NCBI GenBank assembly: GCA_902556425.1
Contig: CACDWG010000010.1
Span: forward strand, 1 to 64,000
Origin: UBA4421 sp002704225
GTDB lineage: Bacteria; Pseudomonadota; Gammaproteobacteria; Pseudomonadales; Azotimanducaceae
Length of the DNA: 64,000 bases
Reading direction: 5' to 3'
Every line of letters starts with the position of its first letter. Within the stretch, counting starts at the first letter, position 1. Shown piece by piece: positions 1-7,526 of this stretch. Under the pieces are notes generated by a model. That model was not told where the DNA came from and did not search any database. It saw only the letters and a list, made by a program, of their open reading frames with translations. The translations under genes were made by a program, and so were the position numbers.

Positions 1-12
1 CCGCATCACATG

Positions 13-41
13 TTGCCGGGTTGTGAATCAGTCTGTATGAT
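13..41 (+). promoter_or_regulatory. Probable sigma-70 promoter of the S10 ribosomal protein operon
   Basis: A -35 element TTGCCG (13-18) is separated by exactly 17 bases from a -10 element TATGAT (36-41). The next bases (TCGCGGCCC) form a GC-rich discriminator, a hallmark of stringently controlled stable-RNA and ribosomal protein promoters. Transcription would start near 48-50, giving a leader of about 255 bases before rpsJ. No coding region reads convincingly through this stretch. The assignment is by inspection only. Confidence 0.55.
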
Positions 42-61
42 TCGCGGCCCAATCCGGGGAG

Positions 62-87
62 GAGGAAGGCTTAAAAACTAGCCCCTC
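62..87 (+). promoter_or_regulatory. Hairpin in the S10 operon leader
   Basis: GAGG-AA-GGCT pairs with AGCC-CCTC across an 8-base loop, giving an 8-bp stem with a two-base bulge. It is the first stable hairpin after the predicted promoter. It has no following U-tract, so it is not a terminator by itself. Its function is unknown; in E. coli the S10 leader folds into several hairpins that take part in L4-mediated attenuation and translational control. Confidence 0.35.
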
Positions 88-173
88 ATTGTCGGATAAA
101 GGGATGTTGCGGCGGGGCGTCACTCAGTGGGCGTCATGGGTCGCAGAGAGGATTAGGAATTTATTGATCGGCT

Positions 174-218
174 GGCTCAACGTTTGTTGATGAGCCGATG
201 GGTAAACGCTCTTTAACA
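174..218 (+). promoter_or_regulatory. boxB-like hairpin followed by an rRNA-type boxA in the rpsJ leader
   Basis: GGCTCA (174-179) pairs with TGAGCC (191-196). Eleven bases later lies CGCTCTTTAACA (207-218), which matches the E. coli rRNA boxA core TGCTCTTTAACA at 11 of 12 positions. The order hairpin-then-boxA is that of rrn leaders. boxA RNA is bound by NusB with S10 (NusE), and S10 is the first gene product of this operon, so the site could couple S10 supply to antitermination. A 19-codon reading frame (225-284) starts just after boxA behind AGGAG, but the spacing is short and I do not call it a gene. Confidence 0.5.
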
Positions 219-304
219 GGAGAAATGCTTGATTACCCGCGGCAGCGAGGCTCGCCCTCGTTCGCATGTGATCAGCAACTTTAATTTGGGTTTGGAGTTC
301 GTAA

Positions 305-616
305 GTGCAAAACCAGCGTATTCGCATTCATCTGAAGGCATTCGATCATCGCTTAATTGATGTGTCGACTCAGGAAATAGTAGACACCGCCAAGCGCACG
401 GGCGCTCAGGTGCGAGGTCCTATTCCGCTGCCAACGCGTAAAGAACGCTTTACGATTTTGGTTTCTCCCCACGTCAACAAAGACGCGCGGGATCAGTACG
501 AAATCCGTACCCATAAAAGGCTCCTGGATATCGTAGAACCTACCGAAAAGACCGTCGATGCGCTGATGAAGCTCGATTTGGCGGCCGGGGTGGAAGTGCA
601 GATTAGTTTGAATTGA
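305..616 (+). CDS. rpsJ: Small ribosomal subunit protein S10 (NusE)
   Basis: S10 sits in the head of the 30S subunit and, with NusB, binds boxA RNA in antitermination complexes. The product has 103 residues, the family's normal length. It shows the characteristic N-terminus (RIRIHLKAFDHRLID) and the long loop segment RGPIPLPTRKERFTIL near residues 37-52. The start is GTG with GGAG at 294-297, seven bases upstream. It is the first gene of the S10 run. Unusually, it is followed not by closely spaced rplC but by 186 bases that begin with a terminator-like hairpin, so S10 may be made in excess of the downstream genes or may control their transcription. Confidence 0.97.
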   Translation: MQNQRIRIHLKAFDHRLIDVSTQEIVDTAKRTGAQVRGPIPLPTRKERFTILVSPHVNKDARDQYEIRTHKRLLDIVEPTEKTVDALMKLDLAAGVEVQISLN

Positions 617-621
617 GTTGA

Positions 622-658
622 AGCTGTCTCGCCAGTAATGGCCAGGCAGCTTTTTATT
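622..658 (+). terminator. Intrinsic terminator-like hairpin between rpsJ and rplC
   Basis: Six bases after the rpsJ stop, AGCTGTCT (622-629) pairs with AGGCAGCT (644-651), with one G-U pair. After a C-C mismatch, GCCA/TGGC pairs again around a GTAA tetraloop. The stem is followed by TTTTTATTGTTT. This is the layout of a Rho-independent terminator inside an operon whose downstream genes are essential, so it is either leaky or controlled (an attenuator). Confidence 0.6.
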
Positions 659-672
659 GTTTGATACCAAAA

Positions 673-742
673 GGCTCCGATAGGGAGCCGGCGAAAGGCG
701 CAAGCCGGGCTTTAGTCCTCTTCTTTTAAATAAAGAAAGAGG
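673..742 (+). promoter_or_regulatory. Three further hairpins in the rpsJ-rplC spacer
   Basis: Downstream of the terminator-like hairpin lie GGCTCC/GGAGCC (673-678 with 684-689), CCGGC/GCCGG (688-692 with 704-708) and CCTCTT/AAGAGG (717-722 with 737-742). The first two overlap by two bases, so they may be alternatives. In E. coli the L4-responsive leader lies upstream of rpsJ; here a comparably complex RNA precedes rplC and rplD (L4) instead. No clear promoter was found in the spacer. Whether L4 binds it is unknown. Confidence 0.35.
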
Positions 743-802
743 GGCGAGAGTCCGCACGCCGTTGTAATCGCCGCAGGTAGAACGCTTAAGTTAGGAAGAC
801 CA

Positions 803-1459
803 ATGGCAATTGGATTGATAGGTAAAAAGAGCGGTATGACACGAATCTTCAATGAAGAAGGCGTGTCCGTTCCCGTGACTGTCATCGAAGCAGAACCAAA
901 TCGAGTTACTCAGGTGAAAAATCTGGATAACGACGGCTATGTCGCGATTCAAGTAACGACCGGCGAGCGTCGCCGCAGCCGGGTGACCAAGGCAATGGCT
1001 GGACACTTCGCCAAGGCGAATGCAGGCAGTGGTCGCGGTCTCTGGGAATTTCGCGTAGACGAGGCTGGCGATCTGGACATCGGTGGCGAGTTGGCTGTCG
1101 ATCAGTTCGAGGCAGGTCAAATTGTCGACGTGCAAGGCACCTCCAAGGGTAAGGGTTACGCCGGCACCATCAAGCGCTGGAACTTCCGCGGCCAAGATAA
1201 TACACACGGCAACTCGATCTCTCACCGAGCACCGGGTTCGATTGGCCAATGCCAGACCCCGGGTCGAGTATTTAAGGGTAAGAAGATGTCCGGCCACATG
1301 GGTGCGGCAAAAGTAACCACCCAGAATTTGGAAATTGTCCGAGTGGATTCCGAGCGCAATTTGATCATGGTCAAAGGTGCGGTTCCCGGAGCTCCAGGCG
1401 GAGATGTCTGCATACGGCCTGCTGTTAAGGCGCGTCTAGGCGCAGGAGACGCGAAATGA
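803..1459 (+). CDS. rplC: Large ribosomal subunit protein L3
   Basis: L3 binds 23S rRNA early in 50S assembly and reaches toward the peptidyl transferase centre. The 218-residue product has the family N-terminus (GLIGKKSGMTRIF) and the loop GSIGQCQTPGRVFKGKKMSG, which carries the glutamine that PrmB methylates in E. coli. AGGA at 793-796 sits six bases before the ATG. Its stop overlaps the rplD start (ATGA), implying translational coupling. It is slightly longer than E. coli L3 because of a C-terminal extension ending RLGAGDAK. Confidence 0.97.
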   Translation: MAIGLIGKKSGMTRIFNEEGVSVPVTVIEAEPNRVTQVKNLDNDGYVAIQVTTGERRRSRVTKAMAGHFAKANAGSGRGLWEFRVDEAGDLDIGGELAVDQFEAGQIVDVQGTSKGKGYAGTIKRWNFRGQDNTHGNSISHRAPGSIGQCQTPGRVFKGKKMSGHMGAAKVTTQNLEIVRVDSERNLIMVKGAVPGAPGGDVCIRPAVKARLGAGDAK

Positions 1460-2061
1460 ATTTAAATCTCGCAGTAGACGGCGGCAGCGTGGAAGTAGCC
1501 GACACGGCGTTTAGCCGGGAATACAACGAAGCGCTGGTTCACCAGGTCGTCGTCGCCTACATGGCTGGTGCTCGACAGGGCTCTCGCGCTCAGAAGAACC
1601 GATCTGCGGTTAGCGGCGGCGGTAAGAAGCCTTGGCGTCAAAAAGGTACGGGCCGCGCTCGTGCTGGCACGACGCGTTCGCCGATTTGGCGTTCCGGTGG
1701 CGTAACCTTTGCCGCACAGCCTCAAGATCACTCAACCAAGGTGAATCGCAAGATGTACCGAGGTGCGTTGCAGTGCATCGTATCCGAGCTGATTCGGCAA
1801 GAGCGCCTAGTCGCGATCGAGTCGTTTTCAGTGGAAGCGCCGAAGACAAAGGCCTTGGTCGCAAAGCTGAAAGAGCTGGATATGTCTGGCGCTCTGATCG
1901 TCACGGAAGATGTCGACGAAAACTTATTTTTGGCCGCTCGTAACGTGAAAGGTATCGACGTTCGCGATGTGGACGGTTTGGATCCGGTGAGCCTTATCAG
2001 CTACGAGAAAGTACTGATTACGGTGCCCGCCCTGAAGAAATTAGAGGGGGTGTTGGCATGA
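1456..2061 (+). CDS. rplD: Large ribosomal subunit protein L4
   Basis: L4 lines the nascent peptide exit tunnel and, in E. coli, represses the S10 operon by attenuation and translational control. The 201-residue product contains the exit-tunnel loop GGGKKPWRQKGTGRARAG at residues 54-71 and the usual globular domain ending in a VLITVPALKKLEGVLA segment. It overlaps rplC upstream and rplW downstream by ATGA junctions. If L4 autoregulation exists here, the structured spacer at 617-802 is a candidate target. Confidence 0.97.
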   Translation: MNLNLAVDGGSVEVADTAFSREYNEALVHQVVVAYMAGARQGSRAQKNRSAVSGGGKKPWRQKGTGRARAGTTRSPIWRSGGVTFAAQPQDHSTKVNRKMYRGALQCIVSELIRQERLVAIESFSVEAPKTKALVAKLKELDMSGALIVTEDVDENLFLAARNVKGIDVRDVDGLDPVSLISYEKVLITVPALKKLEGVLA

Positions 2062-2354
2062 ATCAGGAACGCATTTTCACCGTACTGCGTGAGCCGCACA
2101 TCACTGAGAAGGTGTCTGTCCAAGGCGAAGAGGCAAACCAATACGCCTTTAAAGTGGCGCCTGATGCAACAAAAATAGAGATACGTGCAGCTGTTGAAAG
2201 CATTTTCAGTGTGTCAGTGACTAAGGTCACGACCGCTAACGTAAAAGGCAAGCTGAAGCGCACCGCTCGCGGTATGTCGCGCAAGAAGAATTGGAAAAAA
2301 GCATACGTCACTGTAGCTGCGGGCCAAGAGCTCGACTACATGGTGGCGGAATAA
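2058..2354 (+). CDS. rplW: Large ribosomal subunit protein L23
   Basis: L23 sits at the exit of the ribosomal tunnel and docks trigger factor and SRP. The 98-residue product has the family core: LREPHITEKVS near the N-terminus, the YAFKVAPDATKIEIRAAVE strand-helix, and the basic RTARGMSRKKNWKKAYVTV segment. It starts inside the rplD stop (ATGA overlap) and ends 10 bases before rplB. Confidence 0.96.
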   Translation: MNQERIFTVLREPHITEKVSVQGEEANQYAFKVAPDATKIEIRAAVESIFSVSVTKVTTANVKGKLKRTARGMSRKKNWKKAYVTVAAGQELDYMVAE

Positions 2355-2364
2355 GGGTTTAGGC

Positions 2365-3192
2365 ATGGCTGTTGTAAAGACAAAACCAACCTCTCCTGGG
2401 CGTCGATTTGTCGTCAAGGTTGTAGATTCAGAGCTGCATAAAGGTGCGCCGCACAAAGCGTTGTTGACGCCACAGAAGAAGTCTGGCGGTCGTAACAATG
2501 CAGGTCGCATTACGACACGTCACCGTGGTGGCGGCCATAAGCAGCACTATCGAATTATCGATTGGAAGCGCAACAAGGACGGGATTCCAGCCGTTGTAGA
2601 GCGCCTAGAATACGACCCCAATCGTACCGCTAATATCGCGTTGTTGAAGTACGCAGATGGCGAGCGCCGTTACATCATCGCCCCCAAGGGTGTGCATGCT
2701 GGCGATCCGATCATGAGCGGGCCAACGTCGCCGATTAAGCCCGGAAACACGCTGGCCATTCGAAATATTCCCGTCGGTAGTGTGATCCACTGCGTCGAAC
2801 TCAAGCCCGGCAAGGGTGCTCAGATGGTTCGAAGCGCCGGTGGCTCCTGCCAGCTGGTGGCTCGTGAGGGTACGTACGCGACCTTGCGCTTGCGCTCAGG
2901 TGAGATGCGACGCGTGTTGAGCGAATGTCGCGCAACGCTTGGTGAAGTGGGTAACAGTGAGCACAGCTTGCGCTCTCTCGGTAAGGCTGGCGCGAAGCGC
3001 TGGCGTGGCGTGCGACCAACGGTTCGTGGTGTGGCCATGAACCCAGTCGATCACCCGCATGGTGGTGGTGAAGGTAAGACGTCCGGTGGCCGTCATCCGG
3101 TGACCCCTTGGGGTGTTCCAACGAAGGGACACAAGACCAGAAAGAACAAGCGCACTGACGATCTTATCGTTCGTCGTCGCGGTAAGCGCTAG
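2365..3192 (+). CDS. rplB: Large ribosomal subunit protein L2
   Basis: L2 is required for subunit association and peptidyl transferase function. The 275-residue product has the normal length, the N-terminal RNA-binding domain with GGRNNAGRITTRHRGGGHKQ (41-60), and the C-terminal loop NPVDHPHGGGEGKTSGGRH. That loop contains His230, equivalent to the functionally important E. coli His229. The C-terminus is strongly basic. It lies between rplW and rpsS in the canonical order. Confidence 0.98.
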   Translation: MAVVKTKPTSPGRRFVVKVVDSELHKGAPHKALLTPQKKSGGRNNAGRITTRHRGGGHKQHYRIIDWKRNKDGIPAVVERLEYDPNRTANIALLKYADGERRYIIAPKGVHAGDPIMSGPTSPIKPGNTLAIRNIPVGSVIHCVELKPGKGAQMVRSAGGSCQLVAREGTYATLRLRSGEMRRVLSECRATLGEVGNSEHSLRSLGKAGAKRWRGVRPTVRGVAMNPVDHPHGGGEGKTSGGRHPVTPWGVPTKGHKTRKNKRTDDLIVRRRGKR

Positions 3193-3215
3193 TCAGCGCC
3201 ATAGGAGAACGATAA

Positions 3216-3491
3216 GTGCCTAGATCCCTATTTAAAGGACCCTTCGTCGACACGCATTTGTTGAAGAAGGTAGAGAAAGCAGTCGAGAACAACGAGCGAC
3301 GTCCGATCAAAACGTGGTCACGCCGCTCCATGGTGATGCCTGAAATGGTAGGCCTGACGATTGCGATTTATAACGGGCGCCAGCATGTGCCGGTTGTGAT
3401 CAACGAAGACATGGTAGGACACAAACTCGGTGAGTTTGCGCCAACCCGAACCTATCGCGGCCATGCGGCTGACAAAAAAGCCAAGCGCTAG
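3216..3491 (+). CDS. rpsS: Small ribosomal subunit protein S19
   Basis: S19 lies in the 30S head next to S13 and contacts the A-site tRNA region. The product has 91 residues and begins PRSLFKGPFVDTHLLKKVE; the motif WSRRSMVMPEMVGLTIAIYNG and the tail GEFAPTRTYRGH are diagnostic. The start codon is GTG, preceded by GGAG at 3203-3206. It is followed by rplV after 25 bases. Confidence 0.97.
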   Translation: MPRSLFKGPFVDTHLLKKVEKAVENNERRPIKTWSRRSMVMPEMVGLTIAIYNGRQHVPVVINEDMVGHKLGEFAPTRTYRGHAADKKAKR

Positions 3492-3516
3492 CGCAGCGAG
3501 AGAATAGAGGAAGACG

Positions 3517-3852
3517 ATGCAAGTCAGTGCCATAGCAAAACGTTTACAAATTTCGCCGCAGAAGGTGCGGCTAGTTGCGGATCAAGTCCGTGGCAAGCCC
3601 GTTGCCGACGCGCTGGATATTCTGAATTTCAGCACGAAGAAAGGTGCTGTATTGGTTAAGAAAACCGTGGAATCGGCAATCGCAAATGCCGAACACAACG
3701 AAGGTGTTGATGTTGATGATCTGCGAATCTCAGAGATTTACGTCAACGCGGGCATGACCATGAAGCGCATTCGTCCTCGTGCCAAGGGAAGAGCGGATCG
3801 AATTTTAAAGCGTAGCTGTCACATCACTGTGACGGTGTCGGATACGGAATAA
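3517..3852 (+). CDS. rplV: Large ribosomal subunit protein L22
   Basis: L22 spans the 50S body and its long beta hairpin lines the exit tunnel next to L4. The 111-residue product shows ISPQKVRLVADQVRGKPVADAL near the N-terminus and the tunnel hairpin GMTMKRIRPRAKGRADRI near the C-terminus, where macrolide-resistance changes occur in other bacteria. Nothing unusual is visible. It precedes rpsC by nine bases. Confidence 0.97.
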   Translation: MQVSAIAKRLQISPQKVRLVADQVRGKPVADALDILNFSTKKGAVLVKKTVESAIANAEHNEGVDVDDLRISEIYVNAGMTMKRIRPRAKGRADRILKRSCHITVTVSDTE

Positions 3853-3861
3853 GAGAACAGC

Positions 3862-4521
3862 ATGGGTCAAAAAGTACATCCAACCGGGATTCGCCTTGGC
3901 ATCGTCAAGGATCACACATCTGTCTGGTTTGCCGATAAGAAGCATTATGCGGAATATCTGCTGAACGACTTAGAAGTTCGCCAGTATCTTCGTGAGAGAT
4001 TGGCTGACGCCTCCGTTGGGCGCATCGAGATTGCTCGGCCAGCTCAAACCGCGCGAGTCACCATCCACACAGCCCGTCCAGGCATTGTGATTGGTAAAAA
4101 AGGTGAAGACGTAGATAAGTTACGCAAAGAATTATCGAAGCGCATGGGTGTGCCAGTGCACATCAACATAGAAGAAATTCGCAAGCCTGAGCTTGATGCG
4201 GTGCTGGTAGCGCAGAATGTTGCCCAGCAGTTGGAGCGACGAGTTCAGTTTCGTCGGGCGATGCGCCGTGTGATTCAGAACGCGATGCGCCTGGGTGCTG
4301 AAGGCATCAAAGTGCGAGTAGCGGGCCGACTGGGTGGTGCCGAGATCGCACGTTCTGAGGTCTACCATGAGGGCCGAGTTCCTCTGCATACGCTGCGGGC
4401 CGACATTGATTACGCCACGTTTGAAGCCGAAACAACCTATGGAATTCTGGGTATTAAGGTGTGGATTTTCAAAGGCGAAGTTATTGGGTCGAATGCTCCT
4501 GCAGCAGCGCCTCAAGGATAG
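3862..4521 (+). CDS. rpsC: Small ribosomal subunit protein S3
   Basis: S3 forms part of the mRNA entry channel. The 219-residue product contains the N-terminal MGQKVHPTGIRLGI signature, a type II KH domain with GIVIGKKGEDVDKLRKEL (about residues 74-91), and the C-terminal domain with RLGGAEIARSEVYHEGRVPL. It is somewhat shorter than the 233-residue E. coli protein because the usual lysine-rich tail is replaced by NAPAAAPQG. A 76-base gap to rplP, longer than normal for this junction, follows it. Confidence 0.97.
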   Translation: MGQKVHPTGIRLGIVKDHTSVWFADKKHYAEYLLNDLEVRQYLRERLADASVGRIEIARPAQTARVTIHTARPGIVIGKKGEDVDKLRKELSKRMGVPVHINIEEIRKPELDAVLVAQNVAQQLERRVQFRRAMRRVIQNAMRLGAEGIKVRVAGRLGGAEIARSEVYHEGRVPLHTLRADIDYATFEAETTYGILGIKVWIFKGEVIGSNAPAAAPQG

Positions 4522-4597
4522 AGAAACTGGGAACAGTTTGTGCTGGCACATGGTGCTGGTCGCAAGCGGGATTAGTACCAAATAGTTAAGTACAAAA

Positions 4598-5011
4598 ATG
4601 TTACAGCCAAAAAGAACGAAATTTAGAAAAATGCACAAAGGCCGCAACCGCGGTTTGGCGTTACGGGGCTCCAAGGTCAGTTTTGGTGAGTTCGGTTTGA
4701 AGGCCGTCGGCCGAGGCCGGATGACTGCGCGTCAGATTGAAGCCGGTCGTCGAGCGATGACCCGTCGTATTCGACGTGGTGGAAAGATCTGGATCCGAGT
4801 GTTTCCCGATAAGCCAATTACGAAGAAGCCTCTCGAGGTTCGTCAAGGTAAGGGTAAGGGTAGCGTCGAATACTGGGTTGCTCTGATTCAGCCGGGCAAG
4901 GTCCTGTACGAGATGCAGGGTGTTCCTGAAGACGTGGCGCGCGAAGCGCTGACGTTGGCGGCAGCAAAACTGCCCTTCAAAACAGTATTTGTGAAACGGA
5001 CGGCAATGTAA
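4598..5011 (+). CDS. rplP: Large ribosomal subunit protein L16
   Basis: L16 organises the A-site of the 50S subunit. The 137-residue product starts MLQPKRTKFRKMHKGRNRG and contains VRQGKGKGSVEYWVALIQPG; the arginine beginning this motif aligns with the one hydroxylated by a 2OG oxygenase in E. coli. The stop codon overlaps the rpmC start (TAATG), indicating coupling. The upstream 76-base spacer shows no gene. Confidence 0.97.
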   Translation: MLQPKRTKFRKMHKGRNRGLALRGSKVSFGEFGLKAVGRGRMTARQIEAGRRAMTRRIRRGGKIWIRVFPDKPITKKPLEVRQGKGKGSVEYWVALIQPGKVLYEMQGVPEDVAREALTLAAAKLPFKTVFVKRTAM

Positions 5012-5202
5012 TGAAGGTCCAAGAAATTCGAGAAAAGAGTAAGGACGAACTGCAGGCCGAGATTCTACGTCTGCAGCGCGAGCATTTTTCTTTGCGCATG
5101 CAGCGAGCAAGCGGTCAGTTGGGTCAGACCCATCTGCTGAAAGAAGTACGTCGTGATATCGCACGCGTGAAGACAGTGATGAAGGAGACTCAAGATGTCT
5201 GA
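5011..5202 (+). CDS. rpmC: Large ribosomal subunit protein L29
   Basis: L29 is a small helical protein at the tunnel exit near L23. The product has 63 residues with the expected two-helix pattern (KVQEIREKSKDELQAEILRL and LLKEVRRDIARVKTVM) joined by SLRMQRASGQL. It begins on the rplP stop codon and overlaps the start of rpsQ by eight bases, so the three genes appear translationally coupled. Confidence 0.95.
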   Translation: MKVQEIREKSKDELQAEILRLQREHFSLRMQRASGQLGQTHLLKEVRRDIARVKTVMKETQDV

Positions 5203-5488
5203 TACCCCCGAGGTAGAGATTCAAGAGGCGAAGGCCAGCAACCCCCGCGCTGTAACGGGCGTTGTGGTTAGTGACCGTATGGAAAAGAGCATCACCGTGA
5301 AAGTAGAGCGCCGTGTAAAGCACCCGGTGTACGGCAAGTTCGTACGGAAGTCTTCTAAGATTCACGCGCATGATGAAAACAACGATTGCAACGTGGGCGA
5401 TACCGTGACGGTGATCGAGTGCCGTCCACTTTCCAAGACAAAGACCTGGAAGCTGCAAAGCATCGACGTTCGATCTACCGGAGTCTAA
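5195..5488 (+). CDS. rpsQ: Small ribosomal subunit protein S17 with an N-terminal extension
   Basis: S17 is an OB-fold primary binder of 16S rRNA. The core (TGVVVSDRMEKSITVKVERR, then HPVYGKFVRKSSKIHAHDE and VIECRPLSKTKTWKL) is canonical. The product is 97 residues against 84 in E. coli because of an acidic N-terminus (SDTPEVEIQEAKASN) and a short C-terminal addition. The ATG lies inside rpmC with GGAG at 5184-5187. A shorter start is possible but would lose that ribosome-binding site. Confidence 0.95.
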   Translation: MSDTPEVEIQEAKASNPRAVTGVVVSDRMEKSITVKVERRVKHPVYGKFVRKSSKIHAHDENNDCNVGDTVTVIECRPLSKTKTWKLQSIDVRSTGV

Positions 5489-5494
5489 CGAGAC

Positions 5495-5863
5495 ATGATT
5501 CAGACAGAAACAATGTTGGAAATCGCTGATAACAGCGGTGCCCGAAGGGTGCAATGCATCAAGGTCCTCGGTGGTAGTCACCGTCGTTACGCAGGTATCG
5601 GCGACATCATCAAGGTGACGGTAAAGGAAGCGATTCCTCGTGGTCGCGTCCGAAAGGGTCAGGTGATGGACGCAGTTGTCGTACGAACCCGTAAGGGTGT
5701 TCGTCGTCAGGACGGTTCGCTGATCAAGTTTGATCAAAACGCCGCTGTGTTGCTGAACGCAAACAAGCAGCCCATTGGAACGCGTATTTTCGGGCCGGTG
5801 ACGCGGGAACTGAGGTCAGAACGTTTCATGCGCATCGTTTCGTTGGCGCCAGAGGTTTTATAA
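5495..5863 (+). CDS. rplN: Large ribosomal subunit protein L14
   Basis: L14 lies at the subunit interface and forms bridge B8. The 122-residue product has the exact family length, starting MIQTETMLEIADNSGARRV and containing VKEAIPRGRVRKGQV and GTRIFGPVTRELR. It opens the spc section of the run. It is separated from rpsQ by only six bases, so S10 and spc genes are probably co-transcribed here. Confidence 0.97.
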   Translation: MIQTETMLEIADNSGARRVQCIKVLGGSHRRYAGIGDIIKVTVKEAIPRGRVRKGQVMDAVVVRTRKGVRRQDGSLIKFDQNAAVLLNANKQPIGTRIFGPVTRELRSERFMRIVSLAPEVL

Positions 5864-5935
5864 GCCTGCTCCGAAAAGCGTCCTAGGACACGAGCGGTCA
5901 GGTGATTGAAAAGAGATTCGAAAGAGAAAATCGGC

Positions 5936-6250
5936 ATGTTAAAGATCAAAAAAAATGACGAAGTGGTGGTGATCGCCGGTCGCGATAAAGGCCGTCGCGG
6001 TGAAGTGCTGCGAGTGCTTAAAGATGGCCGCTTGATGGTAGCCGGCATCAATATGGTGAAGAAGCACAAGCGTCCCAACCCGAATTCTGGCGATCAGGGG
6101 GGCATCGTGCCTCAGGAAGCGCCGATCCAGGTGTCTAACGTAGCCATCTGGAACCACGAAGCAGAGAAAGCTGACCGAGTCGGCTTGAAAAATGAAGATG
6201 GACGGAAAGTTCGTGTCTTCAAGTCCACAGGCAAAGAGATTGAAGACTAA
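5936..6250 (+). CDS. rplX: Large ribosomal subunit protein L24
   Basis: L24 initiates 50S assembly at the 5' end of 23S rRNA. I chose the ATG at 5936 because it gives the family N-terminus (MLKIKKNDEVVVIAGRDKG, a KOW motif) and a 104-residue protein. An in-frame TTG at 5906 would add ten unrelated residues. The purine stretch AAAGAGAAAA upstream is a weak ribosome-binding site. It ends two bases before rplE. Confidence 0.95.
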   Translation: MLKIKKNDEVVVIAGRDKGRRGEVLRVLKDGRLMVAGINMVKKHKRPNPNSGDQGGIVPQEAPIQVSNVAIWNHEAEKADRVGLKNEDGRKVRVFKSTGKEIED

Positions 6251-6252
6251 CG

Positions 6253-6792
<540 letters not shown>

Positions 6793-6808
6793 GATATAGA
6801 GGCGAAGA

Positions 6809-7114
6809 ATGGCTAAGCAATCCATGATCGAACGAGAGAAGAAGCGTACTCGTGCACGTGAAAAATACGGTGCCAAGCGAGACGCTCTTCGGGCAATTAT
6901 TGCGAATCGAAACGTAAGCGATGAAGAGCGTTGGGACGCGCAGCTTAAATTGCAGGCTCAGCCTCGTGATGCAAGCCGAGTCCGTCGCCAAAGACGCTGC
7001 GGATTGACCGGTCGTCCGCACGGTGTTTACAGAAAATTTGGTTTGTCTCGCAACATGCTGCGTGAAGCGGCGATGCGTGGCGACGTTCCAGGTCTGGTTA
7101 AGGCGAGTTGGTAG
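6809..7114 (+). CDS. rpsN: Small ribosomal subunit protein S14, zinc-free type
   Basis: S14 is in the 30S head. The 101-residue product is the long form that lacks the CxxC zinc ribbon of the short form. It contains the RQRRCGLTGRPHGVYRKFGLSR signature close to the C-terminus and ends in KASW. It sits between rplE and rpsH in the normal order. AGGC at 6800-6803 is a modest ribosome-binding site. Confidence 0.97.
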   Translation: MAKQSMIEREKKRTRAREKYGAKRDALRAIIANRNVSDEERWDAQLKLQAQPRDASRVRRQRRCGLTGRPHGVYRKFGLSRNMLREAAMRGDVPGLVKASW

Positions 7115-7124
7115 GTAATAAATC

Positions 7125-7517
7125 ATGACGATGCAAGATCCCATAGCAGACCTTTTGACTCGCGTTCGCAATGCCCAAATGGCAGGGCACGTTGAAGTTC
7201 AAATGCCCCATTCAAAAGCAAAGTGCGCCATTCTTGACGTATTAGTGAGCGAGGGCTATGTCCAAGGTTATTCGGTTTCCGAAGAAGTAAAGGCAGTCAT
7301 TACGGTTCAGCTGAAATACCACAATGGTGGTCCCGTGATCGAAGAGATCGCGCGCGTCAGCCGCCCCGGTCTGAGAATTTATAAAGAAAGTAATGATATC
7401 CCCAAGGTGCGTGGTGGACTGGGCGTCGCCATTGTGAGCACCAACCGTGGAGTCATGACCGACAAAGCCGCTCGAGCCCAAGGCATCGGTGGCGAAGTGC
7501 TCTGCACCGTATTTTAG
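7125..7517 (+). CDS. rpsH: Small ribosomal subunit protein S8
   Basis: S8 binds the central domain of 16S rRNA and, in E. coli, represses the spc operon. The 130-residue product starts TMQDPIADLLTRVRNAQMAG and has the C-terminal motif VSTNRGVMTDKAARAQGIGGE, both diagnostic. Length is normal. It is followed by rplF after nine bases. Confidence 0.97.
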   Translation: MTMQDPIADLLTRVRNAQMAGHVEVQMPHSKAKCAILDVLVSEGYVQGYSVSEEVKAVITVQLKYHNGGPVIEEIARVSRPGLRIYKESNDIPKVRGGLGVAIVSTNRGVMTDKAARAQGIGGEVLCTVF

Positions 7518-7526
7518 GAGAACGCA

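Noticed and set aside
4522..4597. Unusually long rpsC-rplP gap as a hidden gene or frameshifted rpsC tail
   Set aside because: None of the three plus-strand frames restores the lysine-rich S3 tail, and the spacer is too short for a supported gene.
4661..5737. A 358-codon open frame on the minus strand across rplP, rpmC, rpsQ and rplN
   Set aside because: It lies antisense to four certain ribosomal protein genes and its translation has no recognisable features; it is a by-product of codon bias.
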